32,313 nt of DNA from Halicephalobus mephisto. Its lineage: Eukaryota; Nematoda; Chromadorea; Rhabditida; Panagrolaimidae. Below the pieces are notes generated by a model. It did not search any database. It was not told the origin of the DNA and saw only the letters and a list, made by a program, of their open reading frames with translations. Below, piece after piece: positions 23,171 to 32,313 of the stretch; positions within the stretch are counted from its first letter, which is position 1; each line of letters starts with the position of its first letter. Where the stretch lies: assembly GCA_009193035.1 (NCBI GenBank), contig SWDT01000241.1:1-32313 (forward strand). Direction: 5' to 3'. Both the position numbers and the translations under genes were made by a program.

Positions 23171-23604
23171 TTCTTAATTATTTCGTAATTTTACATCATT
23201 TCGTAATCAAGGATGTTATCATAGAACTTACAAATGTACTTTGATACGAATTGTTTCGATTCCAAGTTCTGGAGCCTTCTGGGAACAAAAGTAACAATTT
23301 TGAATTTTGCGTGACAGTTTCGTTATTTTGCATTATTTCGTAACAAATTGTTTATTTAAAAAATTAAAAATAAGTTTTTTTACAAAATTGGTTTGACACG
23401 AAATTTTTGAACTTTTTAGAAAATGCCAAAATATAAAATTCAAAAATTTTTGCAGAAATTTTTGGAAATCCTGATGAGATTCCGGAATGATTCAAAAACT
23501 CCCAGGAATTTCTAGGAACTTCCGAAATCGTCTACTAGATTCTCTAAAACTTCATAAAATTTTAATAATACTAAATAAAATTTAAAATAGTACTGTTATA
23601 GAAA

Positions 23605-23960
23605 CTAAAAATTTTTCCTGCGAAATAATCTCAACACGAAAATTTGGAACTTTCCAGTTGGGACCCAAAAGTGTGAAATTTGAGTTTTACGTGATTTTAT
23701 AAGGATATCGTAATGAATATAATGTTTTAAAAAAGTTGGAAATTCCCACGAAATGGTCCTGACAAGAAAGTTTCTAAAACTTTCCAGTTGGGACCTAGAA
23801 AATATAAAATTAGTGATTATGTGATTCTGGAATACTATCATAATGAATATAATCTTTAAAAAAAGTTGAAAATTCCCACGAAATGGTCCTGACAAGAAAG
23901 TTTCTAAAACTTTCCAGTTGGGACCTAGGAAATATAAAATTAGTGATTATATGGTTTTAG
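23605..23960 (+). repeat. Tandem repeat, about 129-bp unit, related to the 22.0-23.2 kb array
   Basis: TTCCCACGAAATGGTCCTGAC followed by AAGAAAGTTTCTAAAACTTTCC and AGTTGGGACCTAG occurs at about 23741 and 23870 with near identity. A more diverged copy lies at about 23612. The core matches the array upstream, so both descend from one repeat. Confidence 0.75.
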
Positions 23961-24029
23961 AAAAATGTAATATTATATTATTAAAAAAGTTAAAAACAGA
24001 AATTCTCACGAAATAATCTCTCAGCAATG

Positions 24030-24610
24030 TTTACTTCCTTAATATTTATTTTCTCCAATGATAGTTTTTTTCTAGTAATATTTTTTTTAGAAATAGTTTT
24101 TTTAACGATATTTCTTTCTAAAAAATAGTTCTTTTCTAGTAATATTTATTTTCTAGTAATATTTCTTTTTTAACGATATTTTTCCTTAAAAGTAGTTTTT
24201 TCTAGTAATATTTATTTTCTAGAAACAGTTCTTCCTTAATATTTTTCCTTAAAAACAATTCTTCCTTAATGATATTTCTCCCTAAAAACAGTTCTTCCTT
24301 AATAATATTTCTTTCTTAAAAATAATTCTTCCTTAATAATATTTCTCCCTAAAAACAGTTTTTCCTAGTAATATTTTTTTAAAAACAGTTCTTAATAATA
24401 TTTCTCCCTAAAAACAGTACTTCCTTAAAAATATTTCTTCCTTAAAATTATTCCTCCTTAATAATATTTCTTCCTTAAAAATAATTCTTTTCCAGTAATA
24501 TTTTTTCCCTAAAAAATAACTCCTTCCTAATAATATTTTTTCTCTAAAAATAGTTCCTCCCTAGCAATATTTCTCCCTAAAAATAGTTCCTTCTTTCTAA
24601 TTCCTATTAA
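24030..24610 (+). repeat. Short tandem repeat, about 27-30-bp unit, roughly 20 copies
   Basis: Units like TAATATTTCTCCCTAAAAACAG plus TTCTTCCT, with variants (TTTTCTAG in place of TTCTTCCT). It is a purine/pyrimidine-skewed minisatellite with no coding potential. Confidence 0.8.
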
Positions 24611-24944
24611 TTTCGAAATTGTTTTTTTAAATCATATATTTTTTAATTGGTCTGTTGACTTAATTCAATTTTAAAAAATTATTATAAAAATAAATCTTGC
24701 GAAATAAAAAAACCAAATGTCACACAGTCATTTAAAATTTTCACTTATTTACAAAAAATTAAAAATTCGTTTTGGGACCGGAACCAAGAGTCTCAATTGT
24801 TTCAGTTTGGATTCCGACGGGAATTTTTTTCCGGTTCTGATTCTAGAATGATGTCATGATTTATGATTACTCCATACACACAAATAAGGGCACATTAAAA
24901 CAGCTCTAATTTGTCAGATGCATTATATTTAATGCCTCGATATT

Positions 24945-25395
24945 GCTGGAACAGAACCTAGACCAGAAAAAGAGCACCTGAAGGAATAGCTTAAATATTA
25001 GGAATCATAGAATACTGTAGGATATAAGTGAGATCTTTGGTTGTCTTGTATAAATGTGAAATATATGATATTCATCTGATCCTCATTAGTGAGTAAAGAT
25101 TAGTATTGGGACAGAAACTAGACTAAAAAGAGAGCACCTGAAAAGATAGTTTAAATATTAGGAACCGTGGAATACTGTAGGGCATAAATGAGACTTTCGC
25201 TTGTTGTGTATTGGAATTTATTACGTAGATGTTAGGACAGAAACTAGACTAGAAAGAAACCATACGAAGAGATAGCCTGAATATCAGGGACTGTGGAATA
25301 CTGTAGTGCAGGAGTGAGACCCTCGGTTGTCTTGTATGAATGTGAGATAAACAATATTTGTTTGAGCCTTATTGGTGAATGAAAATTAGTAATAT
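24945..25395 (+). repeat. Tandem repeat, about 150-bp unit, three copies
   Basis: Each copy has (G/A)GGACAGAAACTAGACTA-like sequence, then AGAGCACCTGAA, AATATTAGGAA and GAATACTGTAGG, then TTGTCTTGTAT. The third copy is more diverged and the second lacks part of the spacer. Confidence 0.7.
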
Positions 25396-25429
25396 ACTTT
25401 CTGTTTCTATCTTAACGGATATATTAAGT

Positions 25430-25800
25430 ATAATATTGACACATTGAATACAATGTATTTAATACATCAGAGTCGTTTTAATGTATCGGTATATTATATC
25501 CAATGTGCCGATATCAACTTAATATATCAGTATATTAAAAACGACACACCGATATTAACTTAATATATCGGTATATTTAATTTAATTTATTCGATATATC
25601 CAGAAGTGCTTTAATATATCAGTATATTGAAAACGATACACCGATATCAACTTAATATATCGGTATATCGAATTTAATTTATTCAATATATCAGAAGTGC
25701 TTTAATATATCAGATATATTAAAAACGACACACCGATATCAACTTAATATATCGGTATATTTAATTTAATTTATTCAATATATCAGAACTGTTTTAAAAT
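25430..25800 (+). repeat. Tandem repeat, about 93-bp unit, with internal dyads (ATATATC/GATATAT)
   Basis: CACCGATATCAACTTAATATATCGGTATAT recurs near 25546, 25638 and 25730. It alternates with TTTAATATATCAGTATATT and ATTTAATTTATTC. The ACCGATAT...ATATCGGT halves are inverted within a unit, so each unit can fold. Confidence 0.8.
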
Positions 25801-26079
25801 ATCCACATATTATGAACGATATACCCATTTTTTCTGTATATTTATCGTAATTTTCTTATTTAATTTTAATCATTTTATATAAATTATAATTACAATCAAA
25901 TACAGTAAAAAATTTCAGCATTAATTTTGAATTTAAAAAATAGTAATTATGGACTACGTGAGATATATAAAGTTACATCATTTGCATAAATCCTTTTTTA
26001 AAGAATTTCGAGGAAGGAATGGCTTGTCTGGAAAATACTAAAAGATGGAATTTTTAAAACTTTTTAGTTGCCTAGCTTG

Positions 26080-26620
26080 ACATCCGGATTAAGCAAAAAT
26101 CGGATTTTTAGATTTTTATAATTCAAATATTTAAAAATATTTTCACAATTCAAATTTCTAAAAATTATTTTTTTAATTTTTCGTCATTTTTATAATTCAA
26201 ATATTTAAAAATATTTTTTCACAATTTAAATTTAAAAAAAATTTATTTTTTTATTTTTTAAAAATTATTCTTTTTTTTGAATTTAAATTATATTTTTATT
26301 TTTCGTAATTTTTATAATTCAAATATTTAAAAATATTTTTTCACAATTTAAATTTTTAAAAAAATCAAAGATTATTTTTTTTAATAATTTTTGAATTTAA
26401 AATATTTTTTTTGAATTTTTAAAATATTTTTTTTTGAATTTTTAAAATTATTTTTTGTAATTATTGAATTAAAATTTCATAGAATTTTTAAAAATATTTT
26501 TTTATATTTCGTGATTTAATTTTTTAAAATATTTTTTATTTTTAAAAAATTTTTGAATTTAAATTTCATAGAATTTTTAAAATTATTTTTTTTTTGAATT
26601 TTTGATGACTTAAGATACCC
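26080..26620. repeat. AT-only imperfect repeats
   Basis: Repeated TTCAAATATTTAAAAATATT and TTTCACAATTTAAATTT words make up this stretch, with almost no G or C. It has no other content. Confidence 0.6.
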
Positions 26621-26639
26621 TTTTTTAAAACTTAAAATT

Positions 26640-26715
26640 TTTATTTATCCAAAGTTTTCCGAGGTTAAATTTGGACAAAGATACCGGATAGGCCACTTCC
26701 GCGGCGTCACAGTGT
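26640..26715 (+). other. GC-richer island, possible exon
   Basis: Inside very AT-rich DNA, about 26650-26711 reads F-S-E-V-K-F-G-Q-R-Y-R-I-G-H-F-R-G-V-T without a stop. A GTGTGT donor-like site follows at 26712. No strong acceptor defines its start. Its phase does not obviously fit the next island at 27588, so this is only a candidate. Confidence 0.25.
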
Positions 26716-26749
26716 GTTTTGGGATTATTTGACGTAACAAAATAGTCCC

Positions 26750-27040
26750 GTAATTTTCTCAAATCTAAGATATTTAAAACTACACTTTTAAAAAAAAATA
26801 ATTTTCGAAATTTAAAAAATAATAACTTTTTAAAGTACTGTAATTTTTAATCTTTATATTACCGTAATTTTTGAAATTTAAAAAATGATAAATTTTTAAA
26901 GTACCGTAATTTTCTCAAATCTAAGATATTTAAAACTACACTTTTAAAAAAAAATAATTTTTGAGATTTAAAAAATGATAAATTTTTAAAGTACTGTAAT
27001 TTTCTCAAATCTAAAATGTTTAAAACTAAATTTAAAAAAT
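26750..27040 (+). repeat. Direct repeats, about 156-bp then 90-bp spacing
   Basis: AATTTTCTCAAATCTAAGATA followed by TTTAAAACTACACTTTT occurs at about 26753 and 26909 and, diverged, at 26999. Each is followed by TTTTTAAAGTACTGTAATTTT-like sequence. Confidence 0.65.
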
Positions 27041-27587
27041 AATAAATCTTTAAATTACCATAGTTTTTAATTTTTCAGAAAGCAGAATTTTTAATTTTTT
27101 TAGTTTTAAAAATTCTAAATTTCGAAATTACTGTAATTTTTAATTTTTTTAATATTAAATTGAAAAAGTAAATTTTGAAATTATTTTAATTTAAAAAAAT
27201 AGAATTTTTAATTTCTTCAGTTTTAAAAATTCTAAAATTTGAAATTACTGTAATTTTTCGATTTTTAATACTTTTTTGAAAAAATAGAATTCTGGAAATC
27301 TTATTTTGGAAACAATTTTCGTTCCGGAACCAGATCTGTTTTCAAAGAACTTTAGCCTTTTGAACTTGAAATTTTTTTGGTCAAAGATGTTTCTGAAAAT
27401 CCACTTTTTTCAGATATACTATAAACAGAAAAAAATTTAAAATTCCTACCGTAATCGAGATTTCGAAACTTAGTCTCGGAAAAGACCAGTCTTCTTTAAG
27501 TGTCATTTAAAATCATTTTACACTTTTTCATGAAAAAATTTTAATTTTGAAAAATTTATAAAAAAATGAATAATTAATTATCTTCAG

Positions 27588-27709
27588 GAGAACCTCCCCC
27601 ACACGCCTTCCGTGTCGAAAAAGTTTGTAAAAATTATTTTAGATTAACTTTCAGCACGGACTGGTCCGGTTGGATTTCTCCCAGTCAAGTCCTGATTTAT
27701 GGCCCCTGA
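27588..27709 (+). other. Possible terminal exon of an unrecognised gene
   Basis: After a TATCTTCAG acceptor, the frame with two leading bases gives about 39 residues including V-E-K-V-C-K-N-Y-F-R-L-T-F and W-S-G-W-I-S-P, then TGA at 27707. AATAAA follows within about 10 bases. The shape loosely recalls one strand pair of an MBT or Tudor-type repeat, but this is weak. A second open frame (from CACGGACTGG at about 27656) overlaps it, so the frame is not settled. Confidence 0.3.
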
Positions 27710-27722
27710 GGCAAAAAATAAA

Positions 27723-28390
27723 ATCCGACTTCACAGATGTCCACAATATCCTTCAGATCTCTTCTCGTGATTTTTCGAATTTTGTTTTTCTTTTTGTCTT
27801 GAACTTAACCTTTAGTCCTGAATTTTAAACTTTTTTGAAAAAATTCAAAAATCTTTAATAATTTAAAAAATTTTAATAATTTTCATTTTTTTTTAAATTT
27901 AAATTTTTAATAATTTTTATTTTTTTAAATTTTTATGATTTTTTTAATTTCGCAATTTTTTAGATATTTTTGTTTTTATTTTTTTAAAATTAATTTGAGT
28001 TTGAAATTTTTTTAAATTTATACTATAAAAATATGTAAGTACAAAATTTTAAAAATTGAAGTTAAGGAACTTTAGGGTTGTGGGATTTTGTCTGAAAACC
28101 AGTGGTTTTTGGGGGTCTATTCCAGGGGGCGGAGCTAGGACTTAAGCTGGATTCTGAAAGATTTGAGGCTTTTCTCACGGTTCCTGGCTCATGAAATACG
28201 ATTATCAGTGGTCAAAATGACTTATTGCTTTTTCGTGATAGTCTTTTTTGATTTCCGGATTTGAAGAATATGGTATTTTCTTGGGTAGTTGAACAAATAA
28301 TACGCGGGACCGTTACTGAAAAAGTTTAAATTCAAGTTAAAGATACTTCCGAAAGACATAATTTCAAATATTTTCGGAAAGTTTTTTTTC
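27723..28390. other. Non-coding stretch between candidate exons
   Basis: AT-rich up to about 28060, then a somewhat more GC-rich section (28080-28200) that carries no continuous frame or splice pattern that I can defend. Confidence 0.4.
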
Positions 28391-28462
28391 CTTTGGTAGT
28401 TTAGTGGTCAAAATGCGCGACTGTACGTAAAAGGCTCGAGTTCGATTCCTGGCTGTATAAGA
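28391..28462 (+). repeat. tRNA-like (SINE-like) element
   Basis: A box TAGTTTAGTGG (28397-28407) and B box GAGTTCGATTCC (28438-28449). The T-arm TCGAG/CCTGG pairs at four of five positions. No acceptor stem forms. The middle GCGACTGTACGT resembles the copy at 30208 and, less well, that at 15341. Confidence 0.65.
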
Positions 28463-28499
28463 AAATTGTAATTTCCGACTTTTTTGAAATTTAGTTGTT

Positions 28500-28575
28500 T
28501 TTCTCAGTGATGCAGTAGTTTGAATTTTTGGACTTTCGCTCGCGCCACCCAAGTTCGAATCCAGCCGGAAATCCC
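28500..28575 (+). repeat. tRNA-like element, diverged
   Basis: GTGATGCAGTAG corresponds to the A box and AAGTTCGAATCC (28551-28562) is a good B box. It lies about 100 bases after the preceding copy, in the same orientation and at the same spacing as the pair at 15341/15449. Confidence 0.5.
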
Positions 28576-29149
28576 TGACATCATTCTCGTGCGACATTCC
28601 GGTCATAAAAAAGACACATCCTATTAAAACATTTAGAATAACCGTGTTTTATGCGAGATGAACTCTATGACGAGGAAGATACTTTTTTTTCAGATCGTTT
28701 CGAAATTGAAAAGGATTTGGTATCATTTATCGAGCCCTCTTCAGAAGTGCATTGTTGCAAAAAACGGAGATGATGCCATTTGTCGACATTTAAATAAAAA
28801 AGAATTTTTTATAAACTATTATTGGGAATTTTCTACAAAGGGTGTGGACTTAAAAATGCATCAATTCAATTTAATTTTACGGCAAAAAGTAAGTTTTAAT
28901 TAAAAATTTAATTCGAGTGTGTCCTTAAAGTTCCTCATTACCGTAAAGGTTGAGTATTTGTATTCTGGAAAGCGTGGTTTTATGTAAATTGCGTCATAAT
29001 AACCAAAAATAACATTTATTCATTTTTTTAAAATATTAGAATGACCTAATCCTTAATTGAATTATCCAAAGCAGATGCGTTCTTTTACTTAAATATCAGA
29101 GAAACCTCTTATAAAAAGTAAAAAATTTTAAATGCAAATCATAAAGAAT

Positions 29150-29530
29150 TTTTAAACTAAAAAGTATTAAAAATTTTATCTTTTTAAGTAAAAAGAATTA
29201 AAAAATTTATTTTTTTTAAATAAAAGAATTAAAAAATTTATTTTTTTAAATAAAAAGTATTAAGAAATTTTATCTTTTTAAATAAAAAGTATTAAAAAAT
29301 TTATTTTTTTAAGTAAAAATATTTTTAAAATTTTAATTTTTTTAAATAAAAGTATTAAAAAATTTGATTTTTTAAATAAAAAGAATTAAAAAATTTATTT
29401 TTTTAAATAAAAGTATTAAAAAATTTGATTTTTTTAAAATAAAAGAATTAAAAATTTGATTTTTTTAAAATAAAAATATTAAAAAAATTTGATTTTTTTA
29501 AAATAATAATTAAAAATTTATTTTTTTTAA
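29150..29530 (+). repeat. AT minisatellite, about 33-bp unit, 11 or so copies, in an intron
   Basis: TTTTTTAAATAAAAAGTATTAAAAAATTTA-like units repeat with single-base changes. It fills the first third of the intron between the exon candidates ending at 28888 and starting at 30164. Confidence 0.75.
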
Positions 29531-29904
29531 TTTCATTTTAAAAAATTTAGACAAAAATAACTCGGAAAATTTTAAATTAAAAACGTTTTTAAAAGTTATT
29601 TTTAATTTTATTTTTTTAAATTACTTTTTAGTTGAAAAAACTATTTTCAATTTTTTGTTTTTGATAAATTTTATTTTTTTAGAATGACGAAAAAGTTTTA
29701 ATTTTTATATTCGAAATAAATTTTATTTTTTTAGAATTACTTTTTTCCGGGAATAAATGATGAAAATTTTTATTTTTTCGACCTAAGATTAATTTTAAAT
29801 TTTTTATTATTTTCGATGAATTTAATTTTTTATGAATTAAATAATAAAAAACAATTTTTTAATTGGAAGTTAAATTTTAATTTTTTAAATAAAAAATTTT
29901 TAAA

Positions 29905-30060
29905 TATAAAAAAATGAAAAATTTCGAATATTTTAAAATTTAAAAATTATAAAATTTTTGAAAATGAAAAATTTCGAATATTTTTAAATTTAAAAAATAT
30001 AAAATTTTTGAAAACGAAAAATTTCGAATATTTTTAAATTTTAAAATTTTAAAATTTAAA
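29905..30060 (+). repeat. AT tandem repeat, about 55-bp unit, three copies
   Basis: AAATGAAAAATTTCGAATATTTTTAAATTT plus AAAAATATAAAATTTTTG recurs at about 29914, 29962 and 30012. Confidence 0.65.
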
Positions 30061-30207
30061 AAAAAAGTAAAAAATCTTTAAATATAAAATATAAAATTTT
30101 TTTAAATAAGAAGTTAAAAATTTTATTTTTTATAAAATTAATTCTAAATTTTTTATTTTTTAGAGCACGGAATTGACTGTCGAAAAAGTTGATTTAAGAA
30201 AAGGGAA

Positions 30208-30280
30208 GATCCTCTGGTAGCGCAGCGGTCAACGCGCGTGACTGTCATTCTCAAGCCCGGGTTCGGTTCCTGGTCGGAAA
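30208..30280 (+). repeat. Best-preserved tRNA-like (SINE-like) element
   Basis: A box TAGCGCAGCGG (30218-30228) and B box GGGTTCGGTTCC (30259-30270). The D-arm is perfect (GCGC 30220-30223 with GCGC 30234-30237). The T-arm is complete (CCGGG 30257-30261 with CCTGG 30269-30273, one G-U). The middle reads GACTGTCATTC, but I could not form an anticodon stem or acceptor stem, so it is not a standard tRNA. The stop codon of the candidate terminal exon (30218-30220) is the first three bases of the A box. Confidence 0.65.
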
Positions 30281-30429
30281 TTCACATTTCTTTCACTAAA
30301 AACACCGACTTTCCTTTTTACCGAAGTTGACAGCCGTAGTTTGAAATTAAAAATCTGTACTTTTCTCCTTCATATAACGAAGACTTTTTACTACAAAAAC
30401 CCAATCTGAATTTATAATTAGCACTTGGG

Positions 30430-30820
30430 GTTTTAGAACCCAAACATGACTTCTTGTCTCAGCAGAAAAACCGGATTTTGACTTCAAACTGTGACCGTCA
30501 ACTTTCATAATAGAAAACACAATGCTGCGGATTATCAAAGTTGACTGTCAAAGTTCGAGATCGAATAGGATTTTTATGTTGAAATTCAACTTATGAATCA
30601 TGTTTGGATTCAGAATATCCAAGTACCAGGTTCTAATTATGAATTTACATAAGATATAAAACAAGTTTTCGAAATAAAAACCTATAAAAGTTATAACGTA
30701 AAAAATCTCAATGTTCGACCTCCAATTTTGAGTCCAATTTTGTAAAACAGCACAGTGTTTTGTTTTATCGAAATTGGAACTCAAGGTTCAAAGTCGAAAT
30801 TAGACTTTTTCGTGCTAAGA
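30430..30820. repeat. Fold-back repeats, two inverted pairs
   Basis: Pair one: GAACCCAAACATGA through ACCGTCAACTTTCATAAT (30437-30511) is the inverse of GATTATCAAAGTTGACTGTC through CATGTTTGGATTC (30531-30612). Pair two is centred near 30751: TTCGACCTCCAATTTTGAG with AATTTTGTAAAACAGCAC against GTGTTTTGTTTTATCGAAATT with GAACTCAAGG. Both arms belong to the family at 5.04 kb and 21.2 kb. Confidence 0.65.
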
Positions 30821-30899
30821 GACATCTGTGAATTTTTCTATTTCGAAGATCTGTTTCATCTAAATTGATAACTGAAACTTAGATTCTTTTATTCAAAGA

Positions 30900-31700
30900 C
30901 GACTCACAAGTTACGTTTTAGTACGAAAACTCAAAGTTCGGCCTCGAACTGTGATCCTCAACTTTGCAAACGGAACGTAGAAGACCGTATAAAGTCAAAA
31001 AAGTTTATCATTAATTTTCGAATTTGTATTCTGGAGGACAAAAGGCCAGACATTTTTGTTAAACAAGCTTTGACCTTTCGAAGGTTTCCAATTTAAGAAT
31101 CCCACTAAATGCCTTTAGCGGTGGCGAGTCACGTATCAAGGTTCATCGGGCATTCTTGTCTTGTATTTTAGCATCACTGAATCCACGAAAGCAACTTTAT
31201 CAAAGACAATCGAAAATCCAAAATTAATCCTAGGTCTAAAAACGAAAAATTTCTAGTTTTTAATCAGGGAAAAAGTAAATTTAAAAAAAAAAAATTTAAA
31301 AAAAAATAAATTTAAAAAATTAAAAATAAATTTAAGAAAACAAATTTAAAAAATTAAAAATTAATTTTGAATAAAAATAAATTTTAAAATTAAAATTAAT
31401 TAAAAATAATTTAAAAAATAAAATTTTATTTTATTTAAAAATTAAAAAATTGAAAATTATCTCTAGGTCTGGAAATTTTTTATAACTTGATTCACAAAAA
31501 ATTTTAATTTTATTTTGAATTAAAAACATGAAAAATCTTCTTCCTTTTTTCCGAGAAAGTAATTATATCAAGGATAATCAAAAATTAATTCCAGTGTAGA
31601 GGTCGACGTCAAAATCAAATTCAAAATAAAAATTCGCAACTGTGCTGCAACGTTTAGGCAAGTCGGCAGATATTTTGTATTTATGATTTATGAAAATTTC
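30900..31700. other. Intergenic, dispersed repeats only
   Basis: About 30905-30975 is a reverse-oriented copy of the fold-back arm. AACTTTATCAAAGACAATCGAAAATCC near 31193 recurs diverged at about 31558, 32157 and 32230. About 31270-31450 is almost pure A/T. A GC-richer bit near 31110-31165 has no recognised content. Confidence 0.45.
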
Positions 31701-32035
31701 AAAAAAAATCACAAATTGCTCGCAAGGTTTGGGGCAGATAGGTCAACATTTATAAAAATTTCAAAACCAAAAAAACCTGCAAATTGCTCGCAAGGTTTGG
31801 GCAGCTCACTTGAAAATTAATTCATATAAAAATTTCAAAACCAAAAAATCTGCAAATTGCTCGCAACATTTGGACAGATAGGTCAACATTTATAAAAATT
31901 TCAAACAAAAAAACCTGCAAATTGCTCGCAAGGTTTGGCAGCTCAAATGACAATTATATTATATAAAAAATTTTAAAACCAAAAAAATCTGCAAATTGCT
32001 CGCAATATTTGATACAGATAAGTCCATCTAGTAGT
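31700..32035 (+). repeat. Dimeric tandem repeat, 67-72-bp monomers in an A-B-A-B order
   Basis: GCAAATTGCTCGCAA recurs at about 31711, 31779, 31852, 31918 and 31991. Following segments alternate: type A has CAGATAGGTCAACATTTATA, type B has CAGCTCA(C/A)(T/A)TGA and ATATAAAAATTT. The fifth unit is an incomplete type A. The true period is therefore a dimer of about 139 bases. Confidence 0.8.
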
Positions 32036-32129
32036 TGTGTAAAAATTCCCTTTTAATTTTGATGTCGACCACTGTATAGATCTTGACAGAGATCCAAAAA
32101 ATAAAAAATTTACTTCGAAAAATAACAAA

Positions 32130-32313
32130 ATCTGTCATCATTTAATCTGGAAAAGTAGCTTTATCAAAGATGACAAAAAAGAAAATTTATCCTAGATCAA
32201 AAAAAATAAAATTGTCATTTATTAATCCAGAAAAAATAACTTTTAAAAATGACAAAAAAAATAAAATAAAATCTTTCATTTATTAATTCAAAAAAGTAAT
32301 CCTATTAAAAAAT
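32130..32313 (+). repeat. Short repeats running off the window edge
   Basis: TCATTTATTAATCCAGAAAA(A/G)TAA followed by AAAAATGACAAAAAA recurs about every 60-70 bases (near 32138, 32214 and 32276). The array continues beyond the window. Confidence 0.6.

Larger units (their letters stand above)
28651..30220 (+). pseudogene. Two candidate exons of an unrecognised gene, with a probable one-base frameshift
   Basis: Exon candidate one ends at 28888 before a strong GTAAGT donor. Exon candidate two runs from 30164, after TATTTTTTAG, to TAG at 30218. Both junctions are phase 0, leaving a 1275-bp AT-rich intron. Within the first exon, coding character switches frame. From ATG at 28651 the frame is acidic and plausible (M-R-D-E-L-Y-D-E-E-D) but stops at 28771. 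The frame one base on becomes plausible after the A6 run at 28759-28764 and carries on to the donor. That pattern fits one extra base in the run: a true mutation, or a sequencing error. Alternatively the exon starts at 28694 after TTTTTTTTCAG, which is phase 0 and open throughout, with no frameshift. The product is not recognised. Confidence 0.4.

Noticed and set aside
23605..23895. Minus-strand 96-aa open frame
   Set aside because: It is created by the 129-bp tandem repeat and repeats within itself.
24030..24610. CRISPR-like array
   Set aside because: Eukaryotic DNA; units drift and there are no distinct spacers.

Overview
This is eukaryotic, strongly AT-rich DNA that looks like a free-living nematode of the Caenorhabditis/rhabditid type. 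The evidence is introns of 40-50 bp beside introns of about 1 kb, acceptors ending in TTTTCAG or TTTTTAG, many TACTGTAG-type repeat motifs typical of Caenorhabditis genomes, and a minus-strand 5S rRNA-like copy with nematode-type internal sequence. No bacterial features are present.

Layout. (1) 1-3362: two decayed copies of one protein family arranged head to head, a minus-strand copy (about 130-1830) and a plus-strand copy (about 2100-3362). (2) 3811-3929: a divergent 5S rRNA-like gene on the minus strand followed by a T-run. (3) 3930-8782: mostly featureless AT-rich DNA with one inverted repeat. (4) 8783-10697: the intact member of the same family, three exons, 562 aa, with a Cys-rich zinc-ribbon-like segment and no recognised function. 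(5) 10698-13249: no supported gene. (6) 13250-20654: a nine-exon gene for a 1113-aa MLCK/titin-type Ser/Thr kinase. The catalytic domain is complete, an MLCK-like regulatory segment follows it, and the tail is very long, Lys/Glu/Asn-rich and of low complexity. (7) 20655-26600: a long series of unrelated tandem repeats with units of about 30 to 150 bp. (8) 26640-30220: scattered GC-richer islands with splice signals that may be exons of an unrecognised, possibly broken gene. (9) 30221-32313: fold-back repeats and a dimeric tandem repeat.

Three RNA or mobile-DNA themes cut across the window. One is the isolated 5S-like copy. The second is a family of tRNA-like (SINE-like) elements with Pol III A and B boxes, near 15.3-15.5, 28.4-28.6 and 30.2 kb, some of them inside introns or at a gene end. 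The third is a family of fold-back repeats shared between 5.0, 21.2 and 30.5 kb. The protein genes do not form a pathway. The window is best read as one conserved kinase gene beside a lineage-specific gene family that is duplicating and decaying in repeat-rich DNA.
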